DNA of 64,000 nucleotides from Rhodothermales bacterium (GCA_951812335.1 OX638293.1:886501-950500); one strand, 5' to 3'; positions 42,823 through 54,370 are shown, counted from the stretch's first letter. Notes: a model not told the origin generated them from the sequence alone. Translations and numbers: made by a program.

Positions 42823-43017
42823 ATGAATGAGTACAACGGGGTCATTCTCCTTGCATTGATCGGCTTTGCGGCGCTGGCCGCGTTGTTGCTGGCGCCGGTA
42901 TACCGGTTTCTGAAGCGCGAGGAGAAGGTTGCCGAAGCCTGGACGGAAGACCCCTATCGCCCGGCCGACGAATCGCCGGAGGACGAGTCGACGAGTGAGG
43001 AAGGCGCTCCTGCGTAA
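42823..43017 (+). CDS. Small single-pass membrane protein, unknown
   Basis: 64 residues from the ATG at 42823: one transmembrane helix (GVILLALIGFAALAALLLAP), a short basic stretch (VYRFLKREEK) and an acidic tail (EDPYRPADESPEDESTSEEG). It is divergent to the response regulator with 41 bp between starts and overlaps the ComEA-like gene tail to tail by 64 bp. No Shine-Dalgarno site. The protein-like composition supports a gene, but I know no family. Confidence 0.5.
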   Translation: MNEYNGVILLALIGFAALAALLLAPVYRFLKREEKVAEAWTEDPYRPADESPEDESTSEEGAPA

Positions 43018-43541
43018 ACGTGAGGTCGAAGGAGTTCAAGGGTTTTTGGTCCGATGCCCTTCACCTGTTGCAGATCGTCTGCCGAGCGAAACGCCCCATA
43101 GGCATTGCGAAACGCAAGAATGCGTTCGGCAGTTTTCGGTCCGATTCGGGGGAGTGTTTCGAGTTCCGATGCGCCCGCCCGGTTTATGTCGATGCGTAGT
43201 CTGCCCGAAGCGGATGCCTGCCCTGGCGGCTCGCGAACCGGGGGTGTTGCCGCGGCGGATGTCATGTCGTCGGAGATTCCATGCTTGCCGGAATCCGCTT
43301 CGCTGGCGGAGGCAAGAAGCGCCGGCGTAGTTGCATCCGGCGCTGCGTCGTTCTCCTTCCTCGATCGCTCGAAGAAGATCCGGTCCAGTTCGTGGTACGC
43401 GTCCGGCGGCACCAATATGGCTTGTTGCTGGACTTGACGCACAATAATGCCGATTATGAATAACCCCGACAGGCATGAGAGCGCCATGGCCTCGTGTTTC
43501 GTCAGGCTTAGTCGTTGTTGCAAGCGGTGAAGCAGTCGCAT
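42954..43541 (-). CDS. ComEA-like helix-hairpin-helix protein
   Basis: 195 residues: a membrane helix near the N-terminus (MALSCLSGLFIIGIIVRQV), a variable linker, and two helix-hairpin-helix motifs (DINRAGASELETLPRIGPKT and VKGIGPKTLELLRPH) that bind DNA without sequence specificity. This is the arrangement of ComEA, the receptor for incoming DNA in natural transformation, though house-keeping ComEA-like proteins also exist. The start at 43541 is preferred because the longer frame runs back into recO, which is divergent. Confidence 0.85.
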   Translation of the reverse strand: MRLLHRLQQRLSLTKHEAMALSCLSGLFIIGIIVRQVQQQAILVPPDAYHELDRIFFERSRKENDAAPDATTPALLASASEADSGKHGISDDMTSAAATPPVREPPGQASASGRLRIDINRAGASELETLPRIGPKTAERILAFRNAYGAFRSADDLQQVKGIGPKTLELLRPHVYAGAPSSLVDSSSGDSSAGR

Positions 43542-43596
43542 GTTTTTTCCTGACACAGACACAAAAAAGCCGCGGATATAACTTCCATCCCGAAAA

Positions 43597-44355
43597 ATGA
43601 TCGTTCGCACGGAAGCCATCGTGCTCAGAAGTATCCAGTACGGCGAGACCAGCCGGATTGTGACCCTCTTTACAAGGGAGAAGGGAAAGGTTGCTGTCAT
43701 GGCCCGGGGAGCGCTACGGCCGAAAAGCCGGTTCGGATCGACCCTGCAACCCATGTCGTATGTGCAGGCCGTCCTGTACTGGAAGGATACCCGGCAGGTA
43801 CAGACGCTTTCCGAAAGCAGCCACATTCGAACGTTCGGGGACCTGCACAAGCATCTTGCGGCGCTCGCATACGGCCAGCGCGTGGTCGAACTCGTTCAAG
43901 CGATGATGCAGGACGAGGACGAGAACCCGCTCGCGTTCCAGCTTACCCTCGATGTGCTGGACCGGCTAAATCGTCATGCGGATCGAGCCGAGCACATATT
44001 CTATTTCTTCCAGTTGCGGCTGGCGAACATTCTTGGTTTTGCGCCGCACATCGACCGGGAAGAGGTCGAGCGCATCCCTGAATCCGGCGGTGTGCTCCTG
44101 CTGGAAACCGGGTCGGTTGAGCCGTCCGGGTCTCTCCGGAACCGTGAAACCATGCGCTTTGCCCCACGCCGGACCTTGCGTGCGTTCGCTATTGTCGCCT
44201 GCGCCGATCCCGATACGATCATGCAGATGCGACTGGACGAGCGCACGTCTGCGGAACTGGGTCGGCTGATCGAGGATTTTCTGCGGTATCACGTTGAGGA
44301 CACCCTGCCCACACGCGGGAGCCGCGTGGTGAAGCAACTCCTCAACCCCAAATGA
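43597..44355 (+). CDS. recO: DNA repair protein RecO
   Basis: 252 residues. N-terminal OB fold (MIVRTEAIVLRSIQYGETSR, IVTLFTREKGKVAVMARGA), then the helical domain. RecO helps RecR load RecA on SSB-coated single-stranded DNA. The C-terminal zinc cysteines of many RecO proteins are absent, which is common in this phylum. A palindromic repeat and lexA follow, so two SOS-relevant genes are neighbours. Confidence 0.93.
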   Translation: MIVRTEAIVLRSIQYGETSRIVTLFTREKGKVAVMARGALRPKSRFGSTLQPMSYVQAVLYWKDTRQVQTLSESSHIRTFGDLHKHLAALAYGQRVVELVQAMMQDEDENPLAFQLTLDVLDRLNRHADRAEHIFYFFQLRLANILGFAPHIDREEVERIPESGGVLLLETGSVEPSGSLRNRETMRFAPRRTLRAFAIVACADPDTIMQMRLDERTSAELGRLIEDFLRYHVEDTLPTRGSRVVKQLLNPK

Positions 44356-44356
44356 C

Positions 44357-44476
44357 AAGGATACTCTGATCAAGACCGCTTCGCTCAGCATGTCACGTTC
44401 GCAAGTACAGGGCGTCATTCCTTGCCAGCGCCCCCTCTCAGCCTCTGAGCTTTGTGGACGTAATCAGAGTATCCTT
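44357..44476. repeat. Palindromic intergenic element, copy E (shortest complete)
   Basis: 120 bp with perfect 14-bp terminal inverted repeats, AAGGATACTCTGAT and ATCAGAGTATCCTT. The interior has TCGCTCAGC and a TCATTCCTTGCCAGCGCCCC stretch found in the other copies. It lies between recO and the lexA promoter. Confidence 0.88.
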
Positions 44477-44511
44477 GCACTCCGCGTTCGGAAGATTTTT
44501 TGACGTTTCTC

Positions 44512-44556
44512 TTGACGTTGCAAAGAAACAATCATATACTGTACGTTATATGTACA
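44512..44556 (+). promoter_or_regulatory. lexA promoter with putative LexA operator
   Basis: A consensus-like promoter: TTGACG (44512-44517), 17-bp spacer, TATACT (44535-44540). Immediately after, TGTAC-N7-GTACA (44540-44556) is a perfect inverted repeat overlapping the -10 end and the transcription start, where an autoregulatory SOS box should lie. The box itself is unproven for this lineage. Confidence 0.65.
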
Positions 44557-44657
44557 AGGCGCCGGGTATGGTATCGGGTATCGCACCGAATAATTGCTCC
44601 GCTCGCGGCGCCTGTACAGTCCTCGTGGTGTCATAAAAACAGGCGCGTTCAACCGTC

Positions 44658-45311
44658 ATGAGTCGTAAAAAACTGACATCGAAGCAATACGAATTTCTCC
44701 GGTATATCTCGGAATACGTGCGTGCCCACCGGGTATGGCCCACCTACCGTCAGATCGCCGCTCATTTCGGGTTCCGGTCGCCCAACAGCGTCACCCAGAA
44801 CCTGGATGCCCTCTGGAAGAAGGAATTTCTCACGCGCGGTAACCGGGGATACCGCCTCGTCAACGAGGACGATTTTCTGACGAGTGCAGTGGGTATTCCT
44901 GTGCGCGGCATTATATCGGCAGGACAGCTGCAGGAAGCCGTCGATGCCGATTTGGGAACCATTACGCTGGAGACGCTCTTCCCTAATCTTGATCGCATTT
45001 TTGCGATCCGCGTATCGGGGCAATCGATGATCGGCGCCGACATCCGTGACGGCGATTATGTGCTGCTGATAGACGACGATATTCCCAACGGGGGCATCGG
45101 CGCCATTCTCTACAATGGCGAGACGTCTTTGAAGCGGGTGTACTACGATGGGGACGGGTTGCGCCTCGAACCGGCCAACGAGGAGTACGAGGATATCCGC
45201 ATCAAGCCGGATATTTTCGAGGAAGTCCGGGTGCTGGGACGATACGTAGGGCATGTGAACCATACCGGCATCTACCATACCCATACGTACGGCCCGCCTC
45301 GCAATTATTAA
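44658..45311 (+). CDS. lexA: SOS repressor LexA
   Basis: 217 residues. N-terminal winged helix (TSKQYEFLRYISEYVRAHRV, recognition helix around FRSPNSVTQNLDALWKK) and C-terminal S24 self-cleavage domain. The scissile Ala-Gly is A88-G89 (IISAGQLQ); the catalytic dyad is S123 (GQSM) and K159 (TSLKR). Upon RecA* stimulation it cleaves itself and derepresses SOS genes. A strong promoter with a palindrome lies upstream, and repeat-element copies flank the gene on both sides. Confidence 0.95.
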   Translation: MSRKKLTSKQYEFLRYISEYVRAHRVWPTYRQIAAHFGFRSPNSVTQNLDALWKKEFLTRGNRGYRLVNEDDFLTSAVGIPVRGIISAGQLQEAVDADLGTITLETLFPNLDRIFAIRVSGQSMIGADIRDGDYVLLIDDDIPNGGIGAILYNGETSLKRVYYDGDGLRLEPANEEYEDIRIKPDIFEEVRVLGRYVGHVNHTGIYHTHTYGPPRNY

Positions 45312-45569
45312 GGGACACTCTGATCAAAACCACTTCGCTCAGCGCGTCACTTTCGCCCGTAAAGGATGTCATGATTGCATGGTTGAAATCGGCAAAAAAC
45401 ACCGCGGATTCGGGTCGTCGAGGGCGTGACGCGCCCTTCGGGAGGCTGCGAGGGGTGCGCTGGCTGTGTCATTCCTCATTATGTGGGGCCTGCCACATTG
45501 CTTCGTCATTCCTTGCCAGCGCACCCCTCGCAAGCCTCTGAGATTTGAGGACTTAATCAGAGTATCCCC
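45312..45569. repeat. Palindromic intergenic element, copy F (fullest)
   Basis: 258 bp. Ends GGGACACTCTGAT and ATCAGAGTATCCC (one mismatch). Inside, CGAGGGGTGCGCTGGC (45449-45464) pairs perfectly with GCCAGCGCACCCCTCG (45515-45530), and within that loop ATGTGG (45481-45486) pairs with CCACAT (45493-45498). A transcript would fold into a long nested hairpin. It fills the gap between lexA and hyuA completely. Confidence 0.88.
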
Positions 45570-45572
45570 GGC

Positions 45573-47564
45573 ATGACGGAACGCATCGGGATCGACACGG
45601 GCGGCACGTTCACGGATTTCGTGTATCTGAAGGGCGGGACGCCCGTCATTCGCAAAACGGCCACTACGCCGGATGACCAAAGCCGCGCTGTGGAAGAAGG
45701 CGTACAGCTGCTCGGGGCTGGCGAAACTGCGGCCATTGCACACGGCACCACCACGGCCACGAATGCGCTCCTCGAACATCGCGGCGCGCGCTGCGCCCTT
45801 GTGACGACCAGAGGTTTTCGCGACGTCCTGGCGATCGGGCGCCAGAACCGGCCCGCCCTGTATGCGCTTTCCCAGCGCCGCCCGCCCCCGCTCGTGCCGG
45901 AGGACCTGCGTTTCGAGGTCACGGAGCGGGTGGGTGCCGACGGCTCGATCCTGACTCCTCTTGACGAACACGAAGTGGCCGAGCTGGGCGAAAGCCTGCA
46001 ACGCCTGGACGTGGCCGGCGTGGCCATCGTGTTTCTGTTCTCGTTCCTGTATCCGGAACATGAACGGAAAGCGGCGGGGATTCTGAAGGAATACCTTCCC
46101 GATGCGCGGTTCTCCCTGAGTGCGGATATTCTGCCGGAATACCGGGAGTACGAACGTACGGCTGCAACCGTCGTGAATGTCTATGTGCAACCCATCGTGG
46201 CGCGGTACCTGGACCGGCTCGAACGAGCCGTGGCGCCGAGGCGAGTACGCATCATGCAATCGAACGGTGGCGTTATCGGGACGAAACAGGCGGCGCGCCG
46301 TCCCGCGCGCCTTGTGCTCAGCGGGCCGGCCGGCGGGGTCGTGGGCGCCTTCCGGCTTGCCGGAACCGCCCTCGACGAGAAGGCTCCGAAGATTCTCACG
46401 CTCGACATGGGGGGCACCAGTACGGACGTGGCGTTGTGTCCCGGCGAAATACCACGCACTGCCGAAAGCGACATTGCGGGATTGCCGCTGCACCTTCCTT
46501 CCGTCGATATCCATACGGTGGGAGCCGGTGGGGGGAGTATTGCCCATGCCGATACGGCCGGGGCGCTCCGTGTCGGCCCCGCCAGCGCCGGGGCCGTACC
46601 GGGTCCGGCGTGCTACGGGCAGGGCGGAGATGCGCCTACCGTCACGGACGCGAATGTGACGCTGGGCCGCATCCTGCCCGATCGGTTTCTGGGGGGCGAC
46701 TTTGCCCTCGACGCCGACGCTGCGCGGGCCGCCGTAGAAAAACTGGGCCGTCCGTTGGGCCTTTCTCTCCGGGAAACGGCTCTTGGCGTCGTCCGGATCG
46801 CCAATGCGTCGATGGAGCGCGCCTTGCGCCGCGTATCCGTCGAGCGCGGGTACGATCCGAAGGATTATGTGCTGGTCCCTTTCGGGGGCGCCGGACCGCT
46901 GCATGCCTGCGACCTGGCGGACGCGCTCTCGATCCGCCGCATTCTGCTTCCTCCGCAGCCTGGTGTACTGAGTGCGTTGGGTCTGTTGATGGCGGACATT
47001 GTGTACGATACGTCCGTTTCCGCCCCCGACGACGAAACCTGCCTCGAAGCCCTCTATGCGCAGGAAACCGAACGAGTCCTGAACGTCTTTGCCGGGGAGG
47101 ACTGCGAGCGTCCCGTCATCGAAACCCTTGCGGATATGCGTTACCGGGGGCAGAGTTACGAATTGACCGTGCCGATGAACCCCGCGAGCCCCGAACGTGC
47201 CCGGGAGCGTTTCCACGAGCGGCACGCCCGCCGATACGGGTACGCCATGCAGGACGTCATCGTGGAGATCGTGACGCTGCGCGTGCGTGGAACGGCAGCC
47301 GGGGCCGAGGTTTTTTTGCCGCGGGATACGGATCGGGCCGGCGTGTCGGAGACATCCGAAGCGGCGCAGATCGGGGAGACGCCTGTCGTACTGGATAGCG
47401 GCCGGGAGGTCATGGCGGCGCTTTACGACCGCGACCGGTTGCGCTTGGGTCATGCGTTTGACGGTCCCGCTGTGGTGGCCCAGTACGATGCGACCGTTTT
47501 CGTTCCCTCCTCGTGGCATGTCGAGGTGGGCGCCTGGCGTACCCTGCATTTCTCCGGAATGTGA
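45573..47564 (+). CDS. hyuA: Hydantoinase/oxoprolinase family protein, subunit A
   Basis: 663 residues of the HyuA/5-oxoprolinase N-terminal type, an ATP-dependent amidohydrolase of hydantoins, 5-oxoproline or related rings. Motifs: GIDTGGTFTDFVYL (nucleotide loop), AHGTTTATNALLEHRGA, LTLDMGGTSTDVALCPGE, TVGAGGGSIAHAD and VPFGGAGPLHACDLA. It overlaps hyuB by one base (TGATG), so the two subunits are co-translated. The exact substrate cannot be read from sequence. Confidence 0.93.
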   Translation: MTERIGIDTGGTFTDFVYLKGGTPVIRKTATTPDDQSRAVEEGVQLLGAGETAAIAHGTTTATNALLEHRGARCALVTTRGFRDVLAIGRQNRPALYALSQRRPPPLVPEDLRFEVTERVGADGSILTPLDEHEVAELGESLQRLDVAGVAIVFLFSFLYPEHERKAAGILKEYLPDARFSLSADILPEYREYERTAATVVNVYVQPIVARYLDRLERAVAPRRVRIMQSNGGVIGTKQAARRPARLVLSGPAGGVVGAFRLAGTALDEKAPKILTLDMGGTSTDVALCPGEIPRTAESDIAGLPLHLPSVDIHTVGAGGGSIAHADTAGALRVGPASAGAVPGPACYGQGGDAPTVTDANVTLGRILPDRFLGGDFALDADAARAAVEKLGRPLGLSLRETALGVVRIANASMERALRRVSVERGYDPKDYVLVPFGGAGPLHACDLADALSIRRILLPPQPGVLSALGLLMADIVYDTSVSAPDDETCLEALYAQETERVLNVFAGEDCERPVIETLADMRYRGQSYELTVPMNPASPERARERFHERHARRYGYAMQDVIVEIVTLRVRGTAAGAEVFLPRDTDRAGVSETSEAAQIGETPVVLDSGREVMAALYDRDRLRLGHAFDGPAVVAQYDATVFVPSSWHVEVGAWRTLHFSGM

Positions 47565-49135
47565 TGGATCCGATTCTCCTCGAACTCTACCGGCATCGTT
47601 TCTCAGGGGTCGCTGAGGAAATGGGCGTTACCCTTCAGCGTACGGCCTATTCGCCCAATATCAAGGAGCGGCTGGACTTTTCGTGCGCCGTGTTCGACCG
47701 CAGCGGCGGGATGGCGGCGCAGGCGGCGCACATTCCTGTGCATCTCGGCGCCATGCCGCGCAGCCTCGAAGCTGCGCTGGACGCCATCGATGTATGGCGC
47801 CCCGGCGATACGGTCATTCTGAACGATCCCTATGCAGGCGGGACGCACTTGCCGGATATCACCATGATCTCCCCGGTATTCGTAGCCGACCGCCTCGTTT
47901 TCCTTGCCGCCAGCCGGGCCCACCACGCCGACGTGGGGGGCATGAGTCCCGGATCGCTTCCGCTCTCTCGCGAATTGTACCAGGAAGGCGTCATTATCCC
48001 GCCCGTGAAATGGCGCAACGAGGGCAAGCTCGCAGCCGACCTGGAGAAGCTCGTATTGCGTAATGTCCGCACGCCGGAAGAGCGGCGCGGCGATCTGGCC
48101 GCGCAACAGGCGGCGCACTCGGTAGCCGAGACCCGGCTTGCGGCATTGATCGACCGCCATGGCGCTGCCGAGGTCGAAGCGTATGCGGAGTATTTGCCGA
48201 TCTGGAGCGAACGCCTGCTTCGCGAACATATCCGGCAATGGCCGGACGGGGTCTTCCGGTTCGAGGATACCCTGGAAATCGCTCCCGGGGAAGCGCCGAA
48301 CGGGGAAACGGCGACCGTCCGGGTGGCGGCCCATATCCGGGGGGACGGCGTCACGTTCGATTTTGAGGGTACCTCTCCCGCCGCGGCCGGTTCGCTGAAC
48401 GCGGTGCTTCCTATCGCGGAGTCCGCCTGTTACTATGCGGTGCGTTGTCTGGCTGATTCCGACATCCCCATGAATGCGGGGTGTTTTGTCCCTGTGCAGG
48501 TTGCTGCCCCGCCGGGGTGCCTCGTGAACGCCAGCCCCCCCCATGCGGTATCCGCCGGCAACGTGGAAACCTCGCAACGCATCGTGGACGCGGTCTTCGG
48601 CGCCCTGGCGCAGGCCATGCCGACCCGTGTGTCCGCAGCCGGGCAAGGCACGATGAATAACCTGACCATCGGGGGTTCCCGCGCGGACGGATCGCCCTAT
48701 GCGTACTACGAAACCATTGGAGGAGGCATGGGCGCTTCTGCCGGAGCGGACGGCCTCAGCGGCGTACACGTGCATATGAGCAACACGCTGAACACGCCTG
48801 TCGAAGCGCTGGAGATGACGTTCCCGTTTCGTATAGAGACCTATGCGCTGCGCCGGGGGAGTGGCGGAGTGGGCGAGCGAAGGGGCGGAGACGGCCTGAT
48901 TCGCGCCTACCGGTTGCTTCGGCCCGCCACCGTTACGGTGATCAGCGAACGGCGGGAGACGCCTCCATGGGGGCTACAGGGCGGCGCGCCCGGCGCCTGT
49001 GGACGCAATACGCTCATACGGCCCGGCGGCGAGGAGGAGCCGCTACCCGGGAAGTTCAGCCGGCGGCTCGAAGCCGGTGATGTGCTGCGGATCGAAACAC
49101 CGGGCGGCGGAGGTTGGGGTAAAGGCGAAGAGTAA
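47564..49135 (+). CDS. hyuB: Hydantoinase/oxoprolinase family protein, subunit B
   Basis: 523 residues of the HyuB type. N-terminal [20 protein letters not shown] and [20 protein letters not shown], then [20 protein letters not shown] (a conserved metal-site region), [12 protein letters not shown], and C-terminal [15 protein letters not shown] and PGGGGWG. It completes the heteromeric enzyme with HyuA. The start at 47564 is fixed by the coupled TGATG; the frame is open further upstream. Its last 60 or so bases are partly duplicated at 49236-49304. Confidence 0.93.
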   Translation: MDPILLELYRHRFSGVAEEMGVTLQRTAYSPNIKERLDFSCAVFDRSGGMAAQAAHIPVHLGAMPRSLEAALDAIDVWRPGDTVILNDPYAGGTHLPDITMISPVFVADRLVFLAASRAHHADVGGMSPGSLPLSRELYQEGVIIPPVKWRNEGKLAADLEKLVLRNVRTPEERRGDLAAQQAAHSVAETRLAALIDRHGAAEVEAYAEYLPIWSERLLREHIRQWPDGVFRFEDTLEIAPGEAPNGETATVRVAAHIRGDGVTFDFEGTSPAAAGSLNAVLPIAESACYYAVRCLADSDIPMNAGCFVPVQVAAPPGCLVNASPPHAVSAGNVETSQRIVDAVFGALAQAMPTRVSAAGQGTMNNLTIGGSRADGSPYAYYETIGGGMGASAGADGLSGVHVHMSNTLNTPVEALEMTFPFRIETYALRRGSGGVGERRGGDGLIRAYRLLRPATVTVISERRETPPWGLQGGAPGACGRNTLIRPGGEEEPLPGKFSRRLEAGDVLRIETPGGGGWGKGEE

Positions 49136-49166
49136 TCTGGAACATTGCACAGGTGTCCCGATGCTG

Positions 49167-49191
49167 CTTCTATGCGAAAGATGCATAGAAG
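49167..49191 (+). terminator. Hairpin downstream of hyuB
   Basis: CTTCTATGC-GAAAGAT-GCATAGAAG, a perfect 9-bp stem with a 7-base loop 31 bp after the hyuB stop codon. It has no U tract, so it may be a weak terminator or an RNA-stabilising hairpin. Confidence 0.45.
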
Positions 49192-49235
49192 GAACTGCAT
49201 CTATGCAAAAAGCGCATAAAGAAAATACGGGATAG

Positions 49236-49304
49236 CTGAACCGGGAAGCTCACCGGGGGCAGCCGGATGTGTGCTGCGGATCGAAACGCCGGAAGGCGGA
49301 ACCG
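49236..49304 (+). repeat. Degenerate copy of the hyuB 3' end
   Basis: ACCGGGAAGCTCACC ... TGTGCTGCGGATCGAAACGC repeats 49047-49107 of hyuB (CCCGGGAAGTTCAGCC ... TGTGCTGCGGATCGAAACAC) with gaps. It is not in a gene. Confidence 0.6.
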
Positions 49305-49431
49305 ATGTCCCGCATGCACATCCAATAAACAGGATGACGCCCCGGCCGGTTTTTATGAGCACTTCCCGGTTTTTACGACCGCTTCCGGCCGCCTCTCCCA
49401 AAGCTCTTTCACGGAACCGTACGAGATCCGA

Positions 49432-49965
49432 ATGAAAAGGCATATTCCCATCGCTGTGCTCGCGGTCGTCGCGCTGGCTACTGAAACCCGCGCGCAATCC
49501 TCGGATATTTTTGTAGAGGACGCGCAGCAGGTGCAAATAGCTCGGTTGGTGCGGTATATGGAGGATATCGAGGCCCTGGGGCAATTGAGACAAGAGAACA
49601 ATGCTCGTGTGGCGGAAGAGCATGAGCAATTAGCAAGGATCGCCGCCGAAAATACGCGCAGATTCGCCGCGAACATTTCTTCGGAAACCGACAAAATTGC
49701 CGATATGCAATACCGTTCGGTGGACCACGTCCGGGCATGGACCGATCGTATGCTGGAATTGCAGAGATTAGCCCGGGAGGGTGCACGGAAAGCTATGGAG
49801 TTGAAGCGAAGCGCCAGAAAAGCTGCAGGGGGGCTGTACGCTCCCCATGCGTGGATGTCGGCTTCGCGAGCGTACGGCGAATGGCATGCGGAACTTGAGC
49901 ATTTGGAGGAGGCCGCCACGGAAGCAGTGGATGCGGGCCGCGGTATACTGGAAGTTGGGATATGA
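49432..49965 (+). CDS. Secreted helical protein of unknown function
   Basis: 177 residues: signal peptide (MKRHIPIAVLAVVALATETR, cut after AQ) followed by continuous helix with heptad-like pattern (LVRYMEDIEALGQLRQENNA, EEHEQLARIAAENTRRF, MLELQRLAREGARKAMELK). A coiled-coil periplasmic protein is likely. It vaguely recalls TrbJ/VirB5-type proteins in its opening (VEDAQQVQIARLVRYMEDIE), but no conjugation genes are near. It is convergent with acnA, 18 bp apart. Confidence 0.65.
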   Translation: MKRHIPIAVLAVVALATETRAQSSDIFVEDAQQVQIARLVRYMEDIEALGQLRQENNARVAEEHEQLARIAAENTRRFAANISSETDKIADMQYRSVDHVRAWTDRMLELQRLAREGARKAMELKRSARKAAGGLYAPHAWMSASRAYGEWHAELEHLEEAATEAVDAGRGILEVGI

Positions 49966-49983
49966 AGGGAGGGGTTCACCCCC

Positions 49984-52704
<2,721 letters not shown>

Positions 52705-52833
52705 GATTCCGTTCCGGATGTATCGGAGCGGCGGGTGAGGCGATCCGGGGTGTTCCGGACGATCATGCCGCAAATTCTAACGCAAACAATTAATACTGTC
52801 CGAAGGGTGGAATTGTTCGGGAGAAAACGTGGA

Positions 52834-53205
52834 TCAGGGCTGCCAAAGTCCTTCGGCGCAGGCGACGGACAGCCCTGTCGATTCCACCCGTTCGTGCAGG
52901 GGGAAGCAGGTATTTCCCGGGAAGATGACGAAGAGGCGGTCGAGCTTGAGGTCGTCCAATGCCGAGTGCATGGAGCGCGTCATGGCGGGCGTACTGGTGC
53001 GCTTGAATTCAAAGCCGATTCGCTGTCCCTTTTTCATCGTCAAGAGGTCCAGTTCCGCTCCCTGGTGGGTTGCCCAGTAGTAACACTGGTCCCAGGCGAT
53101 ATCCAGTATGCGGGCGATCTCCTGCATTGCGAATCCCTTCCAGGATGCGCCGGACCTGGGGGCCGATGAATCATGAAAATCTAAAATGCCGCTATGGATT
53201 TTCAT
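52834..53205 (-). pseudogene. DUF4143-family ATPase, C-terminal remnant
   Basis: About 120 residues matching the last part of COG1373 proteins: SGASWKGFAMQEIARIL, YYWATHQGAELDLLTMKKGQ, IGFEFKRTSTPAMTRSMHSA and LFVIFPGNTCFPLHERVE. The ATPase half is absent and the frame opens near HSGILDFHDSSAPR. A relic of a second member of the family found intact at 27679. Confidence 0.7.
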
Positions 53206-53315
53206 GGTTGAAATGCATTTTCGGGGTCGGAATACGTATCCCTCTTTTATTATACGCAATATATGCGGTGAATAAATCTGCGCTCTGGGTCTGGATCGGC
53301 CGGTGTATGCTTACA

Positions 53316-53350
53316 TTCTTATTCTCCGCAAAATTTGCGTAGAATAAGAA
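53316..53350. other. 35-nt near-perfect hairpin upstream of tRNA-Ala
   Basis: Arms TTCTTATTCT and AGAATAAGAA enclose CGCAAA-A-TTTGCG, giving two stacked perfect stems separated by one C/T mismatch. It lies 58 bp upstream of the tRNA gene, next to the DUF4143 relic. It could be a bidirectional terminator or a structure recognised by an integrase or transposase. Confidence 0.5.
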
Positions 53351-53408
53351 TAACCCCCCCCTCCGGAACCGCACCGCGCCGAACCTCGTTCGGATAACCT
53401 TTATGAAT

Positions 53409-53481
53409 GGGGCTATAGCTCAGTTGGTAGAGCGCTGCAATCGCACTGCAGAGGTCAGCGGTTCGACTCCGCTTAGCTCCA
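53409..53481 (+). tRNA. tRNA-Ala, anticodon CGC
   Basis: Complete cloverleaf of 73 nt: acceptor GGGGCTA paired with TAGCTCC (one G-T), D arm GCTCAGTTGGTAGAGC, anticodon stem CTGCA/TGCAG with loop ATCGCAC (anticodon CGC, codon GCG), T arm AGCGGTTCGACTCCGCT, discriminator A. The 3' CCA is not encoded. Confidence 0.95.
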
Positions 53482-53569
53482 CGGAAAAGGTCGAGTCGTG
53501 CGGGTGTGTCCGTCCGGTTTGTTTTTTGTCCCGTATTTCGTTCACGTAATCCCGTCCGGCACCGCAATT

Positions 53570-54346
53570 ATGGCAAACCACAAGCAGTCGGGTCGTTTCG
53601 TATGGTACGACCTGCTCACCACCGACACGGAAGCGGCAATAGCATTTTACGGAAACGTCATCGGTTGGGGAACCGAGGCGTTCGAGGGCGGCCCCGGGCC
53701 CTACACGATGCTCACCAACCAGGAGGCGCCCTTTGGCGGCCTCATGGAGATCGAACCGGAAATGGGGGAGATTCCGCCCCACTGGCTTCCCTACATTTCT
53801 ACGCCGGACGTGGATGAGACGGTCGAAAAAATCCAGGAACTGGGCGGGGAAATCCACGTTGCGCCGCAGGACGTTCCGGGCGCGGGCCGCTTTGCCATAG
53901 CAACCGACCCGCAGGGCGGCGTTTTTGCGGTGTTCGCATCGACCATGGGCGAACCGGACATGGAAGCGCAGCCGGGCGTCGGCGAGTTTTCCTGGCATGA
54001 ACTGGCCACCTCGGATTACAAGGCCGCTTTCGATTTCTACCAGACCCTGTTCGGCTGGGAGATCGCGAGCGAAATGGATATGGGCGACTCGGGCATCTAT
54101 CGTATGTACGGCCAGAACGATCTTGTCTATGGGGGCATTTTTACCAAAACCGACAGCATGCCAGGGCCTCCGCCTTCCTGGTGGGCGTTATACGTGACGG
54201 TGGAAGACATCGACCAGAGCGTCGAAGATGTCGCGGAATACGGCGGCAAGGTGCTCATGGGCCCCATGGAAGTGCCCGGCGGGGATCGGGTAGCCCATTG
54301 CGTGGATCCGCAGGGCGCCGGTTTTGCGCTGCATTGTAAGGTGTAG
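53570..54346 (+). CDS. VOC/glyoxalase superfamily protein with two domains
   Basis: 258 residues made of two vicinal-oxygen-chelate modules: residues 6-125 (GRFVWYDLLTTDTEAAIAFY, GRFAIATDPQGGVFAVF) and 135-258 (GEFSWHELATSDYKAAFDFY, GDRVAHCVDPQGAGFALH). This is the layout of the CFP30B/glyoxalase-like group. Metal ligand positions resemble the family, but the reaction is unknown. The start ATG at 53570 lies 88 bp after the tRNA. The 3' end is partly duplicated just downstream. Confidence 0.88.
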   Translation: MANHKQSGRFVWYDLLTTDTEAAIAFYGNVIGWGTEAFEGGPGPYTMLTNQEAPFGGLMEIEPEMGEIPPHWLPYISTPDVDETVEKIQELGGEIHVAPQDVPGAGRFAIATDPQGGVFAVFASTMGEPDMEAQPGVGEFSWHELATSDYKAAFDFYQTLFGWEIASEMDMGDSGIYRMYGQNDLVYGGIFTKTDSMPGPPPSWWALYVTVEDIDQSVEDVAEYGGKVLMGPMEVPGGDRVAHCVDPQGAGFALHCKV

Positions 54347-54370
54347 ACGCTGGTGCGAGTCATGCATGCG

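Noticed and set aside
45369-47549. Long open frame antisense to hyuA (726 codons)
   Set aside because: Same reason: antisense shadow of a GC-rich gene with no domain.
49432-49965. TrbJ/VirB5-type conjugation protein
   Set aside because: Only a vague similarity at the N-terminus and no conjugation or type IV secretion genes nearby.
53316-53481. tRNA-associated integrative element
   Set aside because: No integrase gene, no duplicated tRNA 3' end and no att-like repeat were found near tRNA-Ala.
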